Source: CANKHA01 sp963750965
Lineage (GTDB): Bacteria; Pseudomonadota; Alphaproteobacteria; Rhizobiales; Xanthobacteraceae
Assembly (NCBI GenBank): GCA_963750965.1
Contig: CAVVSK010000017.1
Span: 1-64,000, forward strand
DNA: 64,000 nucleotides
Direction of reading: 5' to 3'
Below are positions 53,715-62,288 of this stretch, piece by piece. Position 1 is the first letter of the stretch. Every line of letters starts with the position of its first letter. The position numbers were made by a program, and so were the translations under genes. The notes beneath the pieces are model-generated. The model searched no databases. It had not been told where the DNA came from and saw nothing but the letters and a program-made list of their open reading frames with translations.

Positions 53715-55055
53715 CTAGTTCGCGCCGCATTCTCGTAAGTGCCGGGCCGCCACCTCATCGCCGCGTTTTGCGGCACGTTCGGCCAAGGCACATCCGCCGG
53801 GCTTGTCGCTAAATTGTTTGCTTTGAGAGAGTTTGAGTTCGATCAACGCGGCCTCGGAGCCTGGCTCATCCAATTCCGCCGCCTCCGTTGCGTCATAAAG
53901 AATTGCCTGCGGGTTGGTGATGGTCAACTCGGGATTGGTCGCCAGCAGCCGCATGAGTTGTAATCGTGCGTCGTAGTCCCACCGGGCCCAAATGCTGAGA
54001 AGGCGCGCGCCTTCTTTCAAATCCCGGTTCACAAGTTTTCCATCCAGGTAAAGCTGTCCGCGCGCACCCAGCACCCCTGGGACATCGGATGCAGAGCGGC
54101 CGGTCAGCAACGAAACCGCGCGCTTTGGGTCCGCCCGTCCGCCGTCGCCTTTGATGAGCATGTCCGCGAGTGGCGGGATGACAGCGCCGGCATAGCCGCG
54201 CAAACCTTCTTCCAGCAAGGCCCGTGCCCGCACAGGATCGCTCGCCCGGATCGCCGTGGCCAAATAAGCCTTAGCATCGCCGCGGCCACGTTGTCCCAGT
54301 CTCTCCAGCTGAGCAATGCCGCGCGCCTTATCTTCTGCGTTGTTTGATTTAACGAGCAAGCGGCCAAGCAAGACCTGCATGTCGATCGGCTGCATGTCCT
54401 TTGCCGGGTTGGCGGCTGCACGCTCGGCCCAATATATCGCCTGGGCCGCGTCGCGCTTGACCGTGCCGCCGCGATCGAGCAACACCGCCAGCATCAACGT
54501 TGCGTAAGCATGCCCAAGTTCTGCTGCTTTGCGCAGCGCCTGCTCGGCTTCGGCACGCTTGACGATCTGCGGCTTGTTTACGTCGCTACGCTCATACGAT
54601 TTGTATTCGTCGTAAATCTGGAAATACGCCGAGGCATCATTTTGTGCGCTCAATTCGCGGTATAGTTTGATCGCCTCTGCGCGTTCACCAATGGACATGA
54701 GGGCGCGGGCTGTCGCTGCCTTTACGCGGACGTCGCCAGCATCGTTCGTGAGCGCCTGCCGGCAGGTGTCGGCCCAGCTTTTGCGGGCACGCTCCCCTGC
54801 ATCACCAAATCCGTCTATCGGGCCGGCGTCGATGCGCAGGCACTCGCGCGCAAGACCGGTTTGCGCGGGAGCTTGCGCTGCGCCCGGCGATATTCCCTCG
54901 AATGCCAATGCAAATAAAAGCAAAGCAAGAAGGCACAATCGATCCAGGCGATGCGGCCTCAGTCTCACGCGCGGACGATAAGCAATAGGGATCACGATCA
55001 GGCCGCATGCTTTTTGGAACGAGAGCGCATTTCCCGCGTTGGCGACATACATCAT
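53715..55055 (-). CDS. SEL1-like repeat (TPR-type) exported protein
   Basis: The 446-residue protein has a hydrophobic segment (LCLLALLLFALAFEGISPGA) ending at a probable signal cleavage AQA near residue 60. The long preceding N-terminus suggests a true start further in. Helical SEL1/TPR-like repeats follow (ALRKAAELGHAYATLMLAVL; GIAQLERLGQRGRGDAKAYL; CALAERAAKRGDEVAARHLR). Such proteins bind partners in the periplasm or regulate enzymes, for example AlgK-like factors. It is the first core gene after the island. The partner is unknown. Confidence 0.75.
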   Translation of the reverse strand: MMYVANAGNALSFQKACGLIVIPIAYRPRVRLRPHRLDRLCLLALLLFALAFEGISPGAAQAPAQTGLARECLRIDAGPIDGFGDAGERARKSWADTCRQALTNDAGDVRVKAATARALMSIGERAEAIKLYRELSAQNDASAYFQIYDEYKSYERSDVNKPQIVKRAEAEQALRKAAELGHAYATLMLAVLLDRGGTVKRDAAQAIYWAERAAANPAKDMQPIDMQVLLGRLLVKSNNAEDKARGIAQLERLGQRGRGDAKAYLATAIRASDPVRARALLEEGLRGYAGAVIPPLADMLIKGDGGRADPKRAVSLLTGRSASDVPGVLGARGQLYLDGKLVNRDLKEGARLLSIWARWDYDARLQLMRLLATNPELTITNPQAILYDATEAAELDEPGSEAALIELKLSQSKQFSDKPGGCALAERAAKRGDEVAARHLRECGAN

Positions 55056-55067
55056 AAAGGAAAATCA

Positions 55068-55346
55068 ATGCCGAACGCTCTCGCCCTCTTGCAGGGACCG
55101 CAAAATCTTTCCACGAAGGAACGCGCGATTTCCCTGATCCTGGGATTGGGTCTTGCGGCCGCGGCCATCAAGCCGCGTCCTAACCCGATCCTGAATATCG
55201 CCGCGCTGCTCGGCGGCGCTTATCTTGCCGTCCGCGGCGGCACCGGGCGCTGCCCGATCAAGCAGGCATTGCTGTCCGGTCCGGCGAAAGTGGCGCCGTT
55301 GACGGCGAGGGCGCCGGCTAAACGGTCTCGCGCCGCCGGGCGATAA
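55068..55346 (+). CDS. DUF2892-type small inner-membrane protein
   Basis: The 92-residue protein starts MPNALALLQGPQNLSTKERA after AAAGGAAAATC. It has two hydrophobic helices (ISLILGLGLAAAA and LNIAALLGGAYLAVRGGTG) followed by CPIKQAL, the pattern of the YgaP-like transmembrane/DUF2892 family. It is divergent from the SEL1 gene (12-base gap), and its end overlaps the convergent GlsB-type gene by 29 bases. Confidence 0.7.
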   Translation: MPNALALLQGPQNLSTKERAISLILGLGLAAAAIKPRPNPILNIAALLGGAYLAVRGGTGRCPIKQALLSGPAKVAPLTARAPAKRSRAAGR

Positions 55347-55578
55347 AGCCCCAGATCACCAGCACGAGGATCGCGCCGACTATCGCGCCGATGAAGCCCG
55401 CGCCTTCGTCGGCGCGATACCAGCCGATCGCCTGGCCTAGATAGGTAGCGAAAAACGCGCCGCCGATTCCAAGCAACGTGGTCAGAATGAAGCCAGACGG
55501 TTCGTTAGGCCCCGGCATAATGAGCTTGGCAACGACGCCGGCGACAAAGCCAATGATGATGGTCCAGATAATTCCCAT
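55318..55578 (-). CDS. GlsB/YeaQ/YmgE family stress-response membrane protein
   Basis: The 86-residue protein starts MGIIWTIIIGFVAGVVAKLI and continues MPGPNEPSGFILTTLLGIGG with a third helix before a basic RRRE end. Three short helices with Gly-rich packing are typical of the family. Its role is linked to envelope stress but not defined. GGGAATT precedes the chosen start; the upstream ATG at 55614 is less likely. Confidence 0.88.
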   Translation of the reverse strand: MGIIWTIIIGFVAGVVAKLIMPGPNEPSGFILTTLLGIGGAFFATYLGQAIGWYRADEGAGFIGAIVGAILVLVIWGFIARRRETV

Positions 55579-55708
55579 GGGAATGCCTCGATAGGTGGTT
55601 GAACTGAAGCCCAACGCGCTCAGGGACGGTCGGTTGCACCCGACGATCAGTCATTGATACCCTAACACGAACCTCTCCGGGGCGCAGCCCGTAAAGCGGA
55701 AGCCTTCC

Positions 55709-56494
55709 ATGCCTGCCCTGTTGAGCGGCCGCGTTGCCCTGATAACCGGCGGCGGCGGCGAGATCGGCGCCGCCATCGCCCGGCGCTTTGCCGCGGAGGG
55801 AGCAGCGGTGGCTGTCGCCGACATTCGGCTCGATAAAGCGGATGCGGTCGCCAGGGAGATCGCAGATGGCGGAAACCGTTCGCTTGCCCTCCCGGCCAAT
55901 GTCGCGGTGCCTGACGAGGCGGAGCGCTCCGTCCACCTCGCGGTGGAAACCTTCGGCGCGCTGACCACCCTTGTAAACGTGGCAGCGGCAGTCACGCCCG
56001 ACGGCACAGTTGAAACCTTGACGCTTGCGCAATGGAATGAGGCACTCGCGATCAACCTCACCGGCGCCTTTCTGATGTGCAAATACGCTGTGCCCGAAAT
56101 GCGCAAAGCGGGCGGGGGTACCATCGTCAATATTGCCTCGCAGCTCGGGCAGATCGGCGTTCCGGGCCGGGCGCCTTATTCCACCAGCAAGGCTGCACTC
56201 ATCCAATTCACTAAATGCCTCGCCGCGGATCACGCCAAGGACGGTATCCGGGCTAACTCGCTGTCGCCGGGAGGGGTCGATACCGCCCGCACGGTGCGGC
56301 GGTTTGGGACGCGCGAAGCGGCCAACCGTGCGCGCGGGCCCTATCATCTGCTTGGACGCACCGGGCGGGTCGACGAGATCGCAGCCGGGGCGCTGTTCCT
56401 CGCCTGCGAGGAATCCTCCTTCATGACCGGCGCGGATCTCTTGCTCGATGGGGGCTATCTGGCATTTAAAGGCGTGCTTTCAGCGCCTACATAA
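55709..56494 (+). CDS. SDR family NAD(P)-dependent oxidoreductase
   Basis: The 261-residue classical SDR has cofactor motif LITGGGGEIGAAIARRF, ADIR after strand 2 (an Asp that suggests NAD preference), the NVAAAV structural motif, catalytic Ser in IVNIASQLG and the YSTSK Tyr-Lys pair. The end FMTGADLLLDGGYLAFKG is typical. The substrate is unknown. It is a single gene with queE following 82 bases later. Confidence 0.9.
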   Translation: MPALLSGRVALITGGGGEIGAAIARRFAAEGAAVAVADIRLDKADAVAREIADGGNRSLALPANVAVPDEAERSVHLAVETFGALTTLVNVAAAVTPDGTVETLTLAQWNEALAINLTGAFLMCKYAVPEMRKAGGGTIVNIASQLGQIGVPGRAPYSTSKAALIQFTKCLAADHAKDGIRANSLSPGGVDTARTVRRFGTREAANRARGPYHLLGRTGRVDEIAAGALFLACEESSFMTGADLLLDGGYLAFKGVLSAPT

Positions 56495-56576
56495 GCGCTG
56501 CGTATCCCGACCGATTTGAATTGAAATCCTAAGCGTATAGAAAGAGACGTTCATCCCGTTTGGGAGTTTGCGGGCC

Positions 56577-57209
56577 GTGAGTTATGCGGTGAAAGAGGTG
56601 TTTCTGACCTTACAGGGGGAAGGCGCCCATGCCGGGCGCCGGGCCGTCTTTTGCCGCTTTGCGGGCTGCAATCTCTGGTCAGGGCAGGAGGCCGACCGCG
56701 CTGCTGCGCAATGTCCATTTTGCGACACCGACTTTGTCGGGATGGATGGGACGCGTGGCGGGCGCTATGCCGATGCTGACAGTCTCGCAGCGGTAATCGA
56801 GGAGGAATGGGGCGCAGAGAAAGAGACGCGCTGGGTCGTGCTCACTGGCGGTGAGCCGTTGCTGCAAGTGGACGAGGCCTTGATTGAGGCGCTACATCGC
56901 CGCGGCTTTGCGGTTGCGGTGGAAACCAATGGTACAATTGAGCCCCCGTCCGGCCTCGACTGGCTCTGTGTCAGTCCGAAAGCCGGTACGCAGTTGCGCG
57001 TGCGGGCGGGACATGAGTTAAAGCTGGTTTTTCCGCAGCCGGGCGCGCCGCCGGAAGACTTCACCACGTTATCCTTCGAGCGTTTTTCGCTCCAGCCGAT
57101 GGATGGCCCCGACGTGGCGGAGAACACCAGCAAGGCCGTCGATTATTGCCTGAAACATCCGGCTTGGCGGCTGAGCCTGCAGACGCACAAGACCTTGGGA
57201 ATCCGCTGA
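56577..57209 (+). CDS. queE: 7-carboxy-7-deazaguanine synthase
   Basis: QueE is the radical SAM enzyme that converts 6-carboxytetrahydropterin to 7-carboxy-7-deazaguanine in queuosine synthesis. The GTG start at 56577 gives MSYAVKEVFLTLQGEGAHAG; TTG 56568 is an alternative. The cluster cysteines are FCRFAGCNLWSG, with Cys near 30, and CPFCDTDFVG after an insertion of about 15 residues, a family feature. VVLTGGEPLLQ and VETNGT follow. The stop overlaps the queD ATG by one base. Confidence 0.93.
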   Translation: MSYAVKEVFLTLQGEGAHAGRRAVFCRFAGCNLWSGQEADRAAAQCPFCDTDFVGMDGTRGGRYADADSLAAVIEEEWGAEKETRWVVLTGGEPLLQVDEALIEALHRRGFAVAVETNGTIEPPSGLDWLCVSPKAGTQLRVRAGHELKLVFPQPGAPPEDFTTLSFERFSLQPMDGPDVAENTSKAVDYCLKHPAWRLSLQTHKTLGIR

Positions 57210-57583
57210 TGTGGGAAGTGACCAAATCATTTTATTTCGATGCCGCGCATACGCTGAGCGGCACCACACTTGGGGCGACAGCGGAAGAGGTGCACGGGCA
57301 TTCCTTCCGCGCGGAAGTGGCGGTTGAGGGCACGCCCGATCCGACGACCGGGATGGTGCTCGATCTCGGCCACCTGGAGCAAGCGGTGGCCGCATTACGC
57401 AAACGGCTTGACCACAAGCTGCTGAACAAGGTCGAAGGGCTGGGCAAGCCTACGCTGGAAAATCTCGCGCGCTACATCTGCGAGGAACTGGCGCCTATCG
57501 GGCCGGTGACGCGCGTCACGATCACGCGCGAGAGCTGCGCGGAAGCCTGCACTTACCGGCCGCAGAAAAATCAGCCGCGATAG
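57209..57583 (+). CDS. queD: 6-carboxytetrahydropterin synthase (QueD family)
   Basis: This enzyme converts dihydroneopterin triphosphate to 6-carboxytetrahydropterin, the step before QueE. The 124-residue protein starts MWEVTKSFYFDAAHTLSGTT, with zinc ligands His14, His29 and His31 (EEVHGHSF), and ends with a C-terminal RITxE-like VTITRESCAEACTYRP. E. coli QueD has a catalytic Cys four residues before the HGH motif, and here Ala/Glu residues occupy that region. It may use another residue or belong to a QueD-like subgroup. It is co-transcribed with queE. Confidence 0.88.
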   Translation: MWEVTKSFYFDAAHTLSGTTLGATAEEVHGHSFRAEVAVEGTPDPTTGMVLDLGHLEQAVAALRKRLDHKLLNKVEGLGKPTLENLARYICEELAPIGPVTRVTITRESCAEACTYRPQKNQPR

Positions 57584-58497
57584 ATCGGCTCCGGCTGGGA
57601 GAAAAAGCTCAGCAGGATATGATAAACCAGCATGTAATTCTTTTGCTGGAAGCTTGCGTGCGAGATGCCCGGCATCACGGCAAAATGCTTGTCGGGTGAG
57701 GGCAGCCGTTTGAAGAACTCCAGGAGATCGTCAAAGCCTGCGATGCCATCCCATTGGCCGCGCATCACGATCGTCGGCATCGTAATCTTTTCCGGGTCGA
57801 TGATGGGCAGCTTCGAACACATATCCACATAAGTGCCGGTCGGCACGGAATCATCGAGCGCCAAGATGGCGTCGGCAAATGCGTTGATCGTGCGCTCGTC
57901 AGCTGTGCCGGGATGATCGCGGTTGAAGATTGAATGCACGAAAGCCTTGTCGATCGGCCGGCAATTCTTTGACTGGAATTCCGCCAGCTTCTTCTTCCGT
58001 TCCTGCAGGGTAGGGCTGCCTTCGCCGGTCCAGACCATGGCATCGAGCGCGAGGCGGCCAACCGTCTCCGGATTGCGCTGGGCAAAGAGCGCGGCCTTCA
58101 ACGCGCCGGATGAAATGCCATAGACGAGAAGCGGCCTGGTGCCGCGCACTTTCCGGATATATTCGCTCGCCGCTCTCAGATCATCGGCGCCACGGGAAAT
58201 ATCGGCATTATTGTCGCGGTCCTTGGTGGAACGGCCGTAGCCCTCGCTGTCGGTTGACCAGGTGTCGTAGCCCTGCTTGGCGAACCACTCCATCGCCGAG
58301 GAATCCGGCCGGCCTGGCACCTGTAAATCAAAAGTGGGCTGCGAGGCCATCGACGAGCCGTGCACGAACAGCACGATCCCCTTGGCTTTGGCGGGATCGC
58401 CAATGCATTTCTCCCATAGAAAAAGCTTCGCGCCGTCTCTGGTGGTCCAGTGTTCCTGGCCCGAAATGGATCCGATACCCGCGGTCTGATCGTGCAT
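57571..58497 (-). CDS. alpha/beta hydrolase
   Basis: The 308-residue cytoplasmic hydrolase starts MHDQTAGIGSISGQEHWTTR. It has oxyanion strand VLFVHGSSMAS, nucleophile elbow VYGISSGALKAALFAQ, the acid near MPTIVMRGQWDGIAG and His in MPGISHASFQ. There is no signal peptide. The substrate is unknown; an esterase or lipase-like role is possible. Its end overlaps the queD end by 13 bases on the other strand. Confidence 0.88.
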   Translation of the reverse strand: MHDQTAGIGSISGQEHWTTRDGAKLFLWEKCIGDPAKAKGIVLFVHGSSMASQPTFDLQVPGRPDSSAMEWFAKQGYDTWSTDSEGYGRSTKDRDNNADISRGADDLRAASEYIRKVRGTRPLLVYGISSGALKAALFAQRNPETVGRLALDAMVWTGEGSPTLQERKKKLAEFQSKNCRPIDKAFVHSIFNRDHPGTADERTINAFADAILALDDSVPTGTYVDMCSKLPIIDPEKITMPTIVMRGQWDGIAGFDDLLEFFKRLPSPDKHFAVMPGISHASFQQKNYMLVYHILLSFFSQPEPIYRG

Positions 58498-58828
58498 CTA
58501 CTCGCCTTTCCCACCCAGGATAGAAACGCCCCGTCAGAACCTGCCATAGCACCCATTATCGCGCTTTACGATTTTCGTCGCATTTTAGATCTGCGAAAGG
58601 CGTTGGTCTGGCTTGCTTTGCAAGGGAACTGGGCGAGCCTGCCTTGCCACTTTTGCGGCCCTGCGCTAAGGCTCAATCCATTCTAATCTGCGTCCCGATT
58701 CCGCAACGATTCCAGCATCTAGCTTCCAGCGGAAAGGGGCCGGCCAAGGCCTTGGGGGCAAGGAAAATCCGGTGGGGGCTTTGACTCCTGGTCCGCGGCT
58801 TTGGTCTGCGGACGGAAAAGGTTTGTCG
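58498..58828. other. Upstream region of the nuo operon
   Basis: These 331 bases lie between divergent genes and should contain the complex I promoter. I see no clear -35/-10 pair, FNR-type box or RNA gene. A GC-rich hairpin-like stretch lies around 58615-58675. Confidence 0.4.
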
Positions 58829-59194
58829 ATGAACCAGCTGTTGCTCGATTACTTGCCACTTGTGATTTTCATCGGCGTCGCGCTTGTGCTCGGAGCGGCG
58901 CTGCTGATCGCGCCCTTCATCGTGGCCTTCAAGGCGCCCGATCCGATCAAGCTTTCCGCTTATGAATGCGGGTTCAATCCGTTTGACGACGCGCGCATGA
59001 AATTTGACGTGCGCTTCTACCTGGTGGCCATTCTCTTCATCATCTTCGACCTCGAAGTCAGCTTCCTTTTCCCTTGGGCGGTCGCCTTCGGAAAAATCGG
59101 TCTTTATGGCTTCTGGTCGATGATGGTTTTCCTTGCGGTACTGACAATCGGTTTTATCTATGAGTGGCGGAAGGGAGCCCTCGAATGGGATTGA
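58829..59194 (+). CDS. nuoA: NADH-quinone oxidoreductase subunit A
   Basis: This is a membrane subunit of complex I. The 121-residue protein starts MNQLLLDYLPLVIFIGVALV. It has three helices and the conserved loop LSAYECGFNPFDDARMKFDV followed by RFYLVAILFIIFDLEVSFLF, the ND3 signature. An open frame upstream to 58772 is not used. The stop overlaps the nuoB start by 10 bases. It begins the nuo operon. Confidence 0.96.
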   Translation: MNQLLLDYLPLVIFIGVALVLGAALLIAPFIVAFKAPDPIKLSAYECGFNPFDDARMKFDVRFYLVAILFIIFDLEVSFLFPWAVAFGKIGLYGFWSMMVFLAVLTIGFIYEWRKGALEWD

Positions 59195-59766
59195 CCGAGA
59201 GATCGGGAGCGCTCGTCGCACCCGCGCCAAAAGGGATTCTGGATCCGCGCACCGGCAGGCCCGCCGGTGCGGACGACCCATATTTCGTGAGCCTCAATAG
59301 CGAACTCGCCGACAAGGGCTTTTTCGTCGCCGCCGCCGATGATCTCATCACCTGGGCGCGCACCGGCTCGCTGATGTGGATGACCTTCGGACTCGCCTGC
59401 TGCGCGGTTGAGATGATGCAGATGTCGATGCCGCGCTACGATGCCGAGCGCTTCGGCTTCGCGCCGCGGGCTTCGCCCCGGCAGTCGGACGTGATGATCG
59501 TCGCCGGTACGCTGACCAACAAGATGGCACCAGCGCTGCGCCGCGTTTACGATCAAATGCCGGAACCGCGTTACGTGATCTCCATGGGAAGCTGCGCCAA
59601 CGGTGGCGGCTACTATCATTATTCCTATTCGGTCGTGCGCGGCTGCGACCGCATCGTTCCGGTGGACATTTACGTGCCCGGATGTCCGCCGACGGCGGAG
59701 GCGCTGCTTTACGGCGTCATGCTGCTACAAAAGAAAATCCGCCGCACCGGCACGATCGAGCGCTGA
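59185..59766 (+). CDS. nuoB: NADH-quinone oxidoreductase subunit B
   Basis: This peripheral subunit of complex I carries cluster N2 next to the quinone site. The 193-residue protein starts MGLTERSGALVAPAPKGILD inside the nuoA end. Cluster cysteines are Cys72 and Cys73 (LACCAVEM), Cys137 (MGSCANGG) and Cys167 (PGCPPTAE). The RYDAERFGFAPRASPRQSD quinone-side block is intact. Confidence 0.96.
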   Translation: MGLTERSGALVAPAPKGILDPRTGRPAGADDPYFVSLNSELADKGFFVAAADDLITWARTGSLMWMTFGLACCAVEMMQMSMPRYDAERFGFAPRASPRQSDVMIVAGTLTNKMAPALRRVYDQMPEPRYVISMGSCANGGGYYHYSYSVVRGCDRIVPVDIYVPGCPPTAEALLYGVMLLQKKIRRTGTIER

Positions 59767-59773
59767 ATAGACG

Positions 59774-60421
59774 ATGGACGAGACGCTCGACACATTAGGC
59801 GCGGTCATCACCCAGGCGCTGGCTCCCGCGGTGACCGGCCATAGCGTGGCCTTTGGCCAGCTGACGCTTAACGTGGATGCCGCGCACATGGTGAACGTGG
59901 CGACCTTTTTGCGCGACGACGCGCGTTGCCGCTTCACCTGCATCATCGACGTCACCGCGGTGGACTGGCCTGCGCGCGAGAAGCGTTTTGATGTCGTGTG
60001 GCATTTCCTTTCGCCAACCAAAAACCTGCGCATCCGGGTGAAGGCGGAAGCCGATGAGAATACCGAGGTGCCATCGATCATCTCGGTTTTTCCCGGCGCC
60101 GACTGGTTCGAGCGCGAGACCTACGACCTCTATGGCTTGGTCTTCACCGGCCATCCCGATATGCGCCGCATCCTCACCGACTACGGCTTTGAGGGCCACC
60201 CGCTGCGCAAGGATTTTCCGCTTACCGGATTTGTCGAAGTGCGTTGGGACGACGAGCAGAAGCGCGTTGTCTACGATCCGGTACGGCTGGCGCAGGAATT
60301 CCGCAATTTCGATTTCCTGTCACCTTGGGAAGGCACCGATTACGTGTTGCCGGGCGACGAAAAGGCGCAGGGGCAGGGCAACAAGCTGGCGGGCGAGCCG
60401 GACAAGAAGGCGACGCCATGA
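59774..60421 (+). CDS. nuoC: NADH-quinone oxidoreductase subunit C
   Basis: This 215-residue hydrophilic subunit of complex I starts MDETLDTLGAVITQALAPAV. The 30-kDa subunit signature ERETYDLYGLVFTGHPDMRR followed by HPLRKDFPLTGFVEV is clear. It is separate from nuoD, as usual in alphaproteobacteria. Its stop overlaps the thioesterase ATG as ATGA. Confidence 0.96.
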   Translation: MDETLDTLGAVITQALAPAVTGHSVAFGQLTLNVDAAHMVNVATFLRDDARCRFTCIIDVTAVDWPAREKRFDVVWHFLSPTKNLRIRVKAEADENTEVPSIISVFPGADWFERETYDLYGLVFTGHPDMRRILTDYGFEGHPLRKDFPLTGFVEVRWDDEQKRVVYDPVRLAQEFRNFDFLSPWEGTDYVLPGDEKAQGQGNKLAGEPDKKATP

Positions 60422-60849
60422 AAGCCACACTGAAAGCCGGCCTAACGCATCGCTTCACCTATCAGGTGCCGGCGCAGAAAACGGTGCCCCATCTCTATCA
60501 GGAAGCGCCCGAATTTCAGGCCATGCCGGCAGTTTTCGCCACCGGGTTTATGGTCGGGCTGATGGAGTGGACTTGCATCCAGTTGCTGGCGCCGTATCTC
60601 GATGCGGGCGAGGGCAGCCTTGGCACCCACATCGACGTCAGTCATATGGCGGCAACGCCCGCCGGGCTGAATGTCACGGTCGATGCGGAATGCACGGCCG
60701 TGCGCGGCCGGCGCGCCAGTTTTCGTGTGCGTGCCCATGACGGCGTCGACATGATCGGGGAAGGCCGACATGAGCGCGCGATCGTCGTCTGGGATCGCTT
60801 CAATGCCAAGGTGGCGGAAAAAGCCGCCGCGTCGGTGCGAGGTGCATGA
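60418..60849 (+). CDS. hotdog-fold thioesterase inserted in the nuo operon
   Basis: The 143-residue protein starts MKATLKAGLTHRFTYQVPAQ. It has the hotdog pattern MPAVFATGFMVGLMEWTCIQ (active-site E in LMEWTC), GTHIDVSHMAATPAGLNVTV and FRVRAHDGVDMIGEGRHERA. This resembles thioesterases of the fluoroacetyl-CoA thioesterase-like group. It overlaps nuoC and nuoD by 4 bases each, so it is translated with complex I. The acyl-CoA substrate is unknown; a housekeeping link between CoA thioesters and respiration is possible. Confidence 0.85.
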   Translation: MKATLKAGLTHRFTYQVPAQKTVPHLYQEAPEFQAMPAVFATGFMVGLMEWTCIQLLAPYLDAGEGSLGTHIDVSHMAATPAGLNVTVDAECTAVRGRRASFRVRAHDGVDMIGEGRHERAIVVWDRFNAKVAEKAAASVRGA

Positions 60850-62045
60850 TGGCCAAAGCCGCTCCCGCACCACGTACCTTTACGATGAATTTCGGGCCGC
60901 AGCATCCGGCCGCGCACGGCGTCTTGCGCCTTGTGCTGGAACTCGACGGCGAAGTGGTCGAACGCGTCGATCCGCATATCGGCTTGCTTCACCGCGGCAC
61001 CGAGAAGCTGATCGAACATAAGACCTATATGCAGGCGGTGCCGTATTTCGACCGGCTCGACTATGTCGCGCCGATGAACCAGGAGCACGCTTTCTGCCTG
61101 GCGGTTGAGAAATTGCTAGGGATCAGCCCGCCAAAGCGCGCGCAACTTATCCGCGTGCTTTACTCCGAGATCGGTCGGCTGCTCTCGCATCTCCTCAATG
61201 TCACAACTCAAGCAATGGACGTGGGCGCACTGACGCCGCCGCTTTGGGGTTTCGAAGAGCGCGAAAAGCTCATGGTGTTCTATGAACGCGCCTCGGGCAG
61301 CCGCATGCATGCGAATTACTTTCGCCCGGGCGGTGTGCATCAAGATCTGCCGCCCAAGCTGATCGATGACATTTGGGCGTTCTGCGATCCGTTCCTGAAG
61401 GTCTGCGACGATCTCGACAATCTCGTAATGGAGAATCGCATCTTCAAGCAGCGCAACGTCGACATCGCGACCGTATCGCTGCAGGATGCCTGGGCTTGGG
61501 GATTTTCCGGCGTGATGGTGCGCGGCTCCGGCGCGGCCTGGGACCTGCGCAAGGCCCAGCCATACGAATGTTATTCAGAACTCGAATTCGACATTCCGAT
61601 TGGTAAGAACGGCGACAACTACGACCGCCAGCTCATCCGCATGGAAGAGATGCGCCAGTCGGTCCGCATCATGAGGCAGTGCCTGGAAAAGCTGCGCATG
61701 GCGGAAGGGCAGGGCCCGGTGAGCGTGCTCGACAACAAGATCGTGCCGCCAAAACGCGACGAGATGAAGCGCTCGATGGAAGCGCTGATCCATCACTTTA
61801 AGCTCTACACCGAGGGCTTTCACGTGCCGCCCGGCGAGGTCTATGCCGCGGTGGAAGCGCCCAAGGGCGAGTTCGGCGTTTATCTCGTCTCCGACGGCAG
61901 CAACAAGCCTTACAAATGCAAGATCCGCGCGCCCGGCTTCGCGCATCTGCAAGCGATGGATTTTCTCTGCAAAGGCCACATGCTGGCTGATGTGTCGGCG
62001 ATCCTGGGCTCGCTCGACATCGTATTCGGGGAGGTTGATCGATGA
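60846..62045 (+). CDS. nuoD: NADH-quinone oxidoreductase subunit D
   Basis: This is the 49-kDa subunit that forms the quinone pocket with NuoB. The 399-residue protein starts MMAKAAPAPRTFTMNFGPQH and has FGPQHPAAHGVLRLVLELDG, VDPHIGLLHRGTEKL, ENRIFKQRNVDI and the ending AILGSLDIVFGEVDR. Its length is normal. A start one codon later is equally likely. The stop overlaps the next small gene by 4 bases. Confidence 0.96.
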   Translation: MMAKAAPAPRTFTMNFGPQHPAAHGVLRLVLELDGEVVERVDPHIGLLHRGTEKLIEHKTYMQAVPYFDRLDYVAPMNQEHAFCLAVEKLLGISPPKRAQLIRVLYSEIGRLLSHLLNVTTQAMDVGALTPPLWGFEEREKLMVFYERASGSRMHANYFRPGGVHQDLPPKLIDDIWAFCDPFLKVCDDLDNLVMENRIFKQRNVDIATVSLQDAWAWGFSGVMVRGSGAAWDLRKAQPYECYSELEFDIPIGKNGDNYDRQLIRMEEMRQSVRIMRQCLEKLRMAEGQGPVSVLDNKIVPPKRDEMKRSMEALIHHFKLYTEGFHVPPGEVYAAVEAPKGEFGVYLVSDGSNKPYKCKIRAPGFAHLQAMDFLCKGHMLADVSAILGSLDIVFGEVDR

Positions 62046-62281
62046 AGCTATCCGTTGCGGTGACACTCGCTGTTTCGCTCTTCGCGGCGTCTTCACTTGC
62101 GCAAGACAAGCCGCAGGACAAGCCGTCCGTGTCGGCCTTTCTCGCGCAAGGGTTTCAGGTGATCCATTCCGAGATCGGTAGTCCGTTCCTCCAGTTCATC
62201 CTGAAGAAGGACAATCAACTGGTTTGGTGTTCGGTCGAACTGCGAAGCGGCGAGACCCAAAGCTGCCGCGTTCTAAAGTGA
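62042..62281 (+). CDS. small exported protein inside the nuo operon
   Basis: The 79-residue protein starts MKLSVAVTLAVSLFAASSLA, a signal peptide with cleavage before QDKPQDKP. It continues VSAFLAQGFQVIHSEIGSPF and a C-terminal beta-like part with two cysteines (VWCSVELRSGETQSC) that could form a disulfide. ATGA overlap with nuoD shows translational coupling. No complex I function is known for it. Similar small genes at this place occur in some Hyphomicrobiales, by recollection. Confidence 0.75.
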   Translation: MKLSVAVTLAVSLFAASSLAQDKPQDKPSVSAFLAQGFQVIHSEIGSPFLQFILKKDNQLVWCSVELRSGETQSCRVLK

Positions 62282-62288
62282 GTAGATA

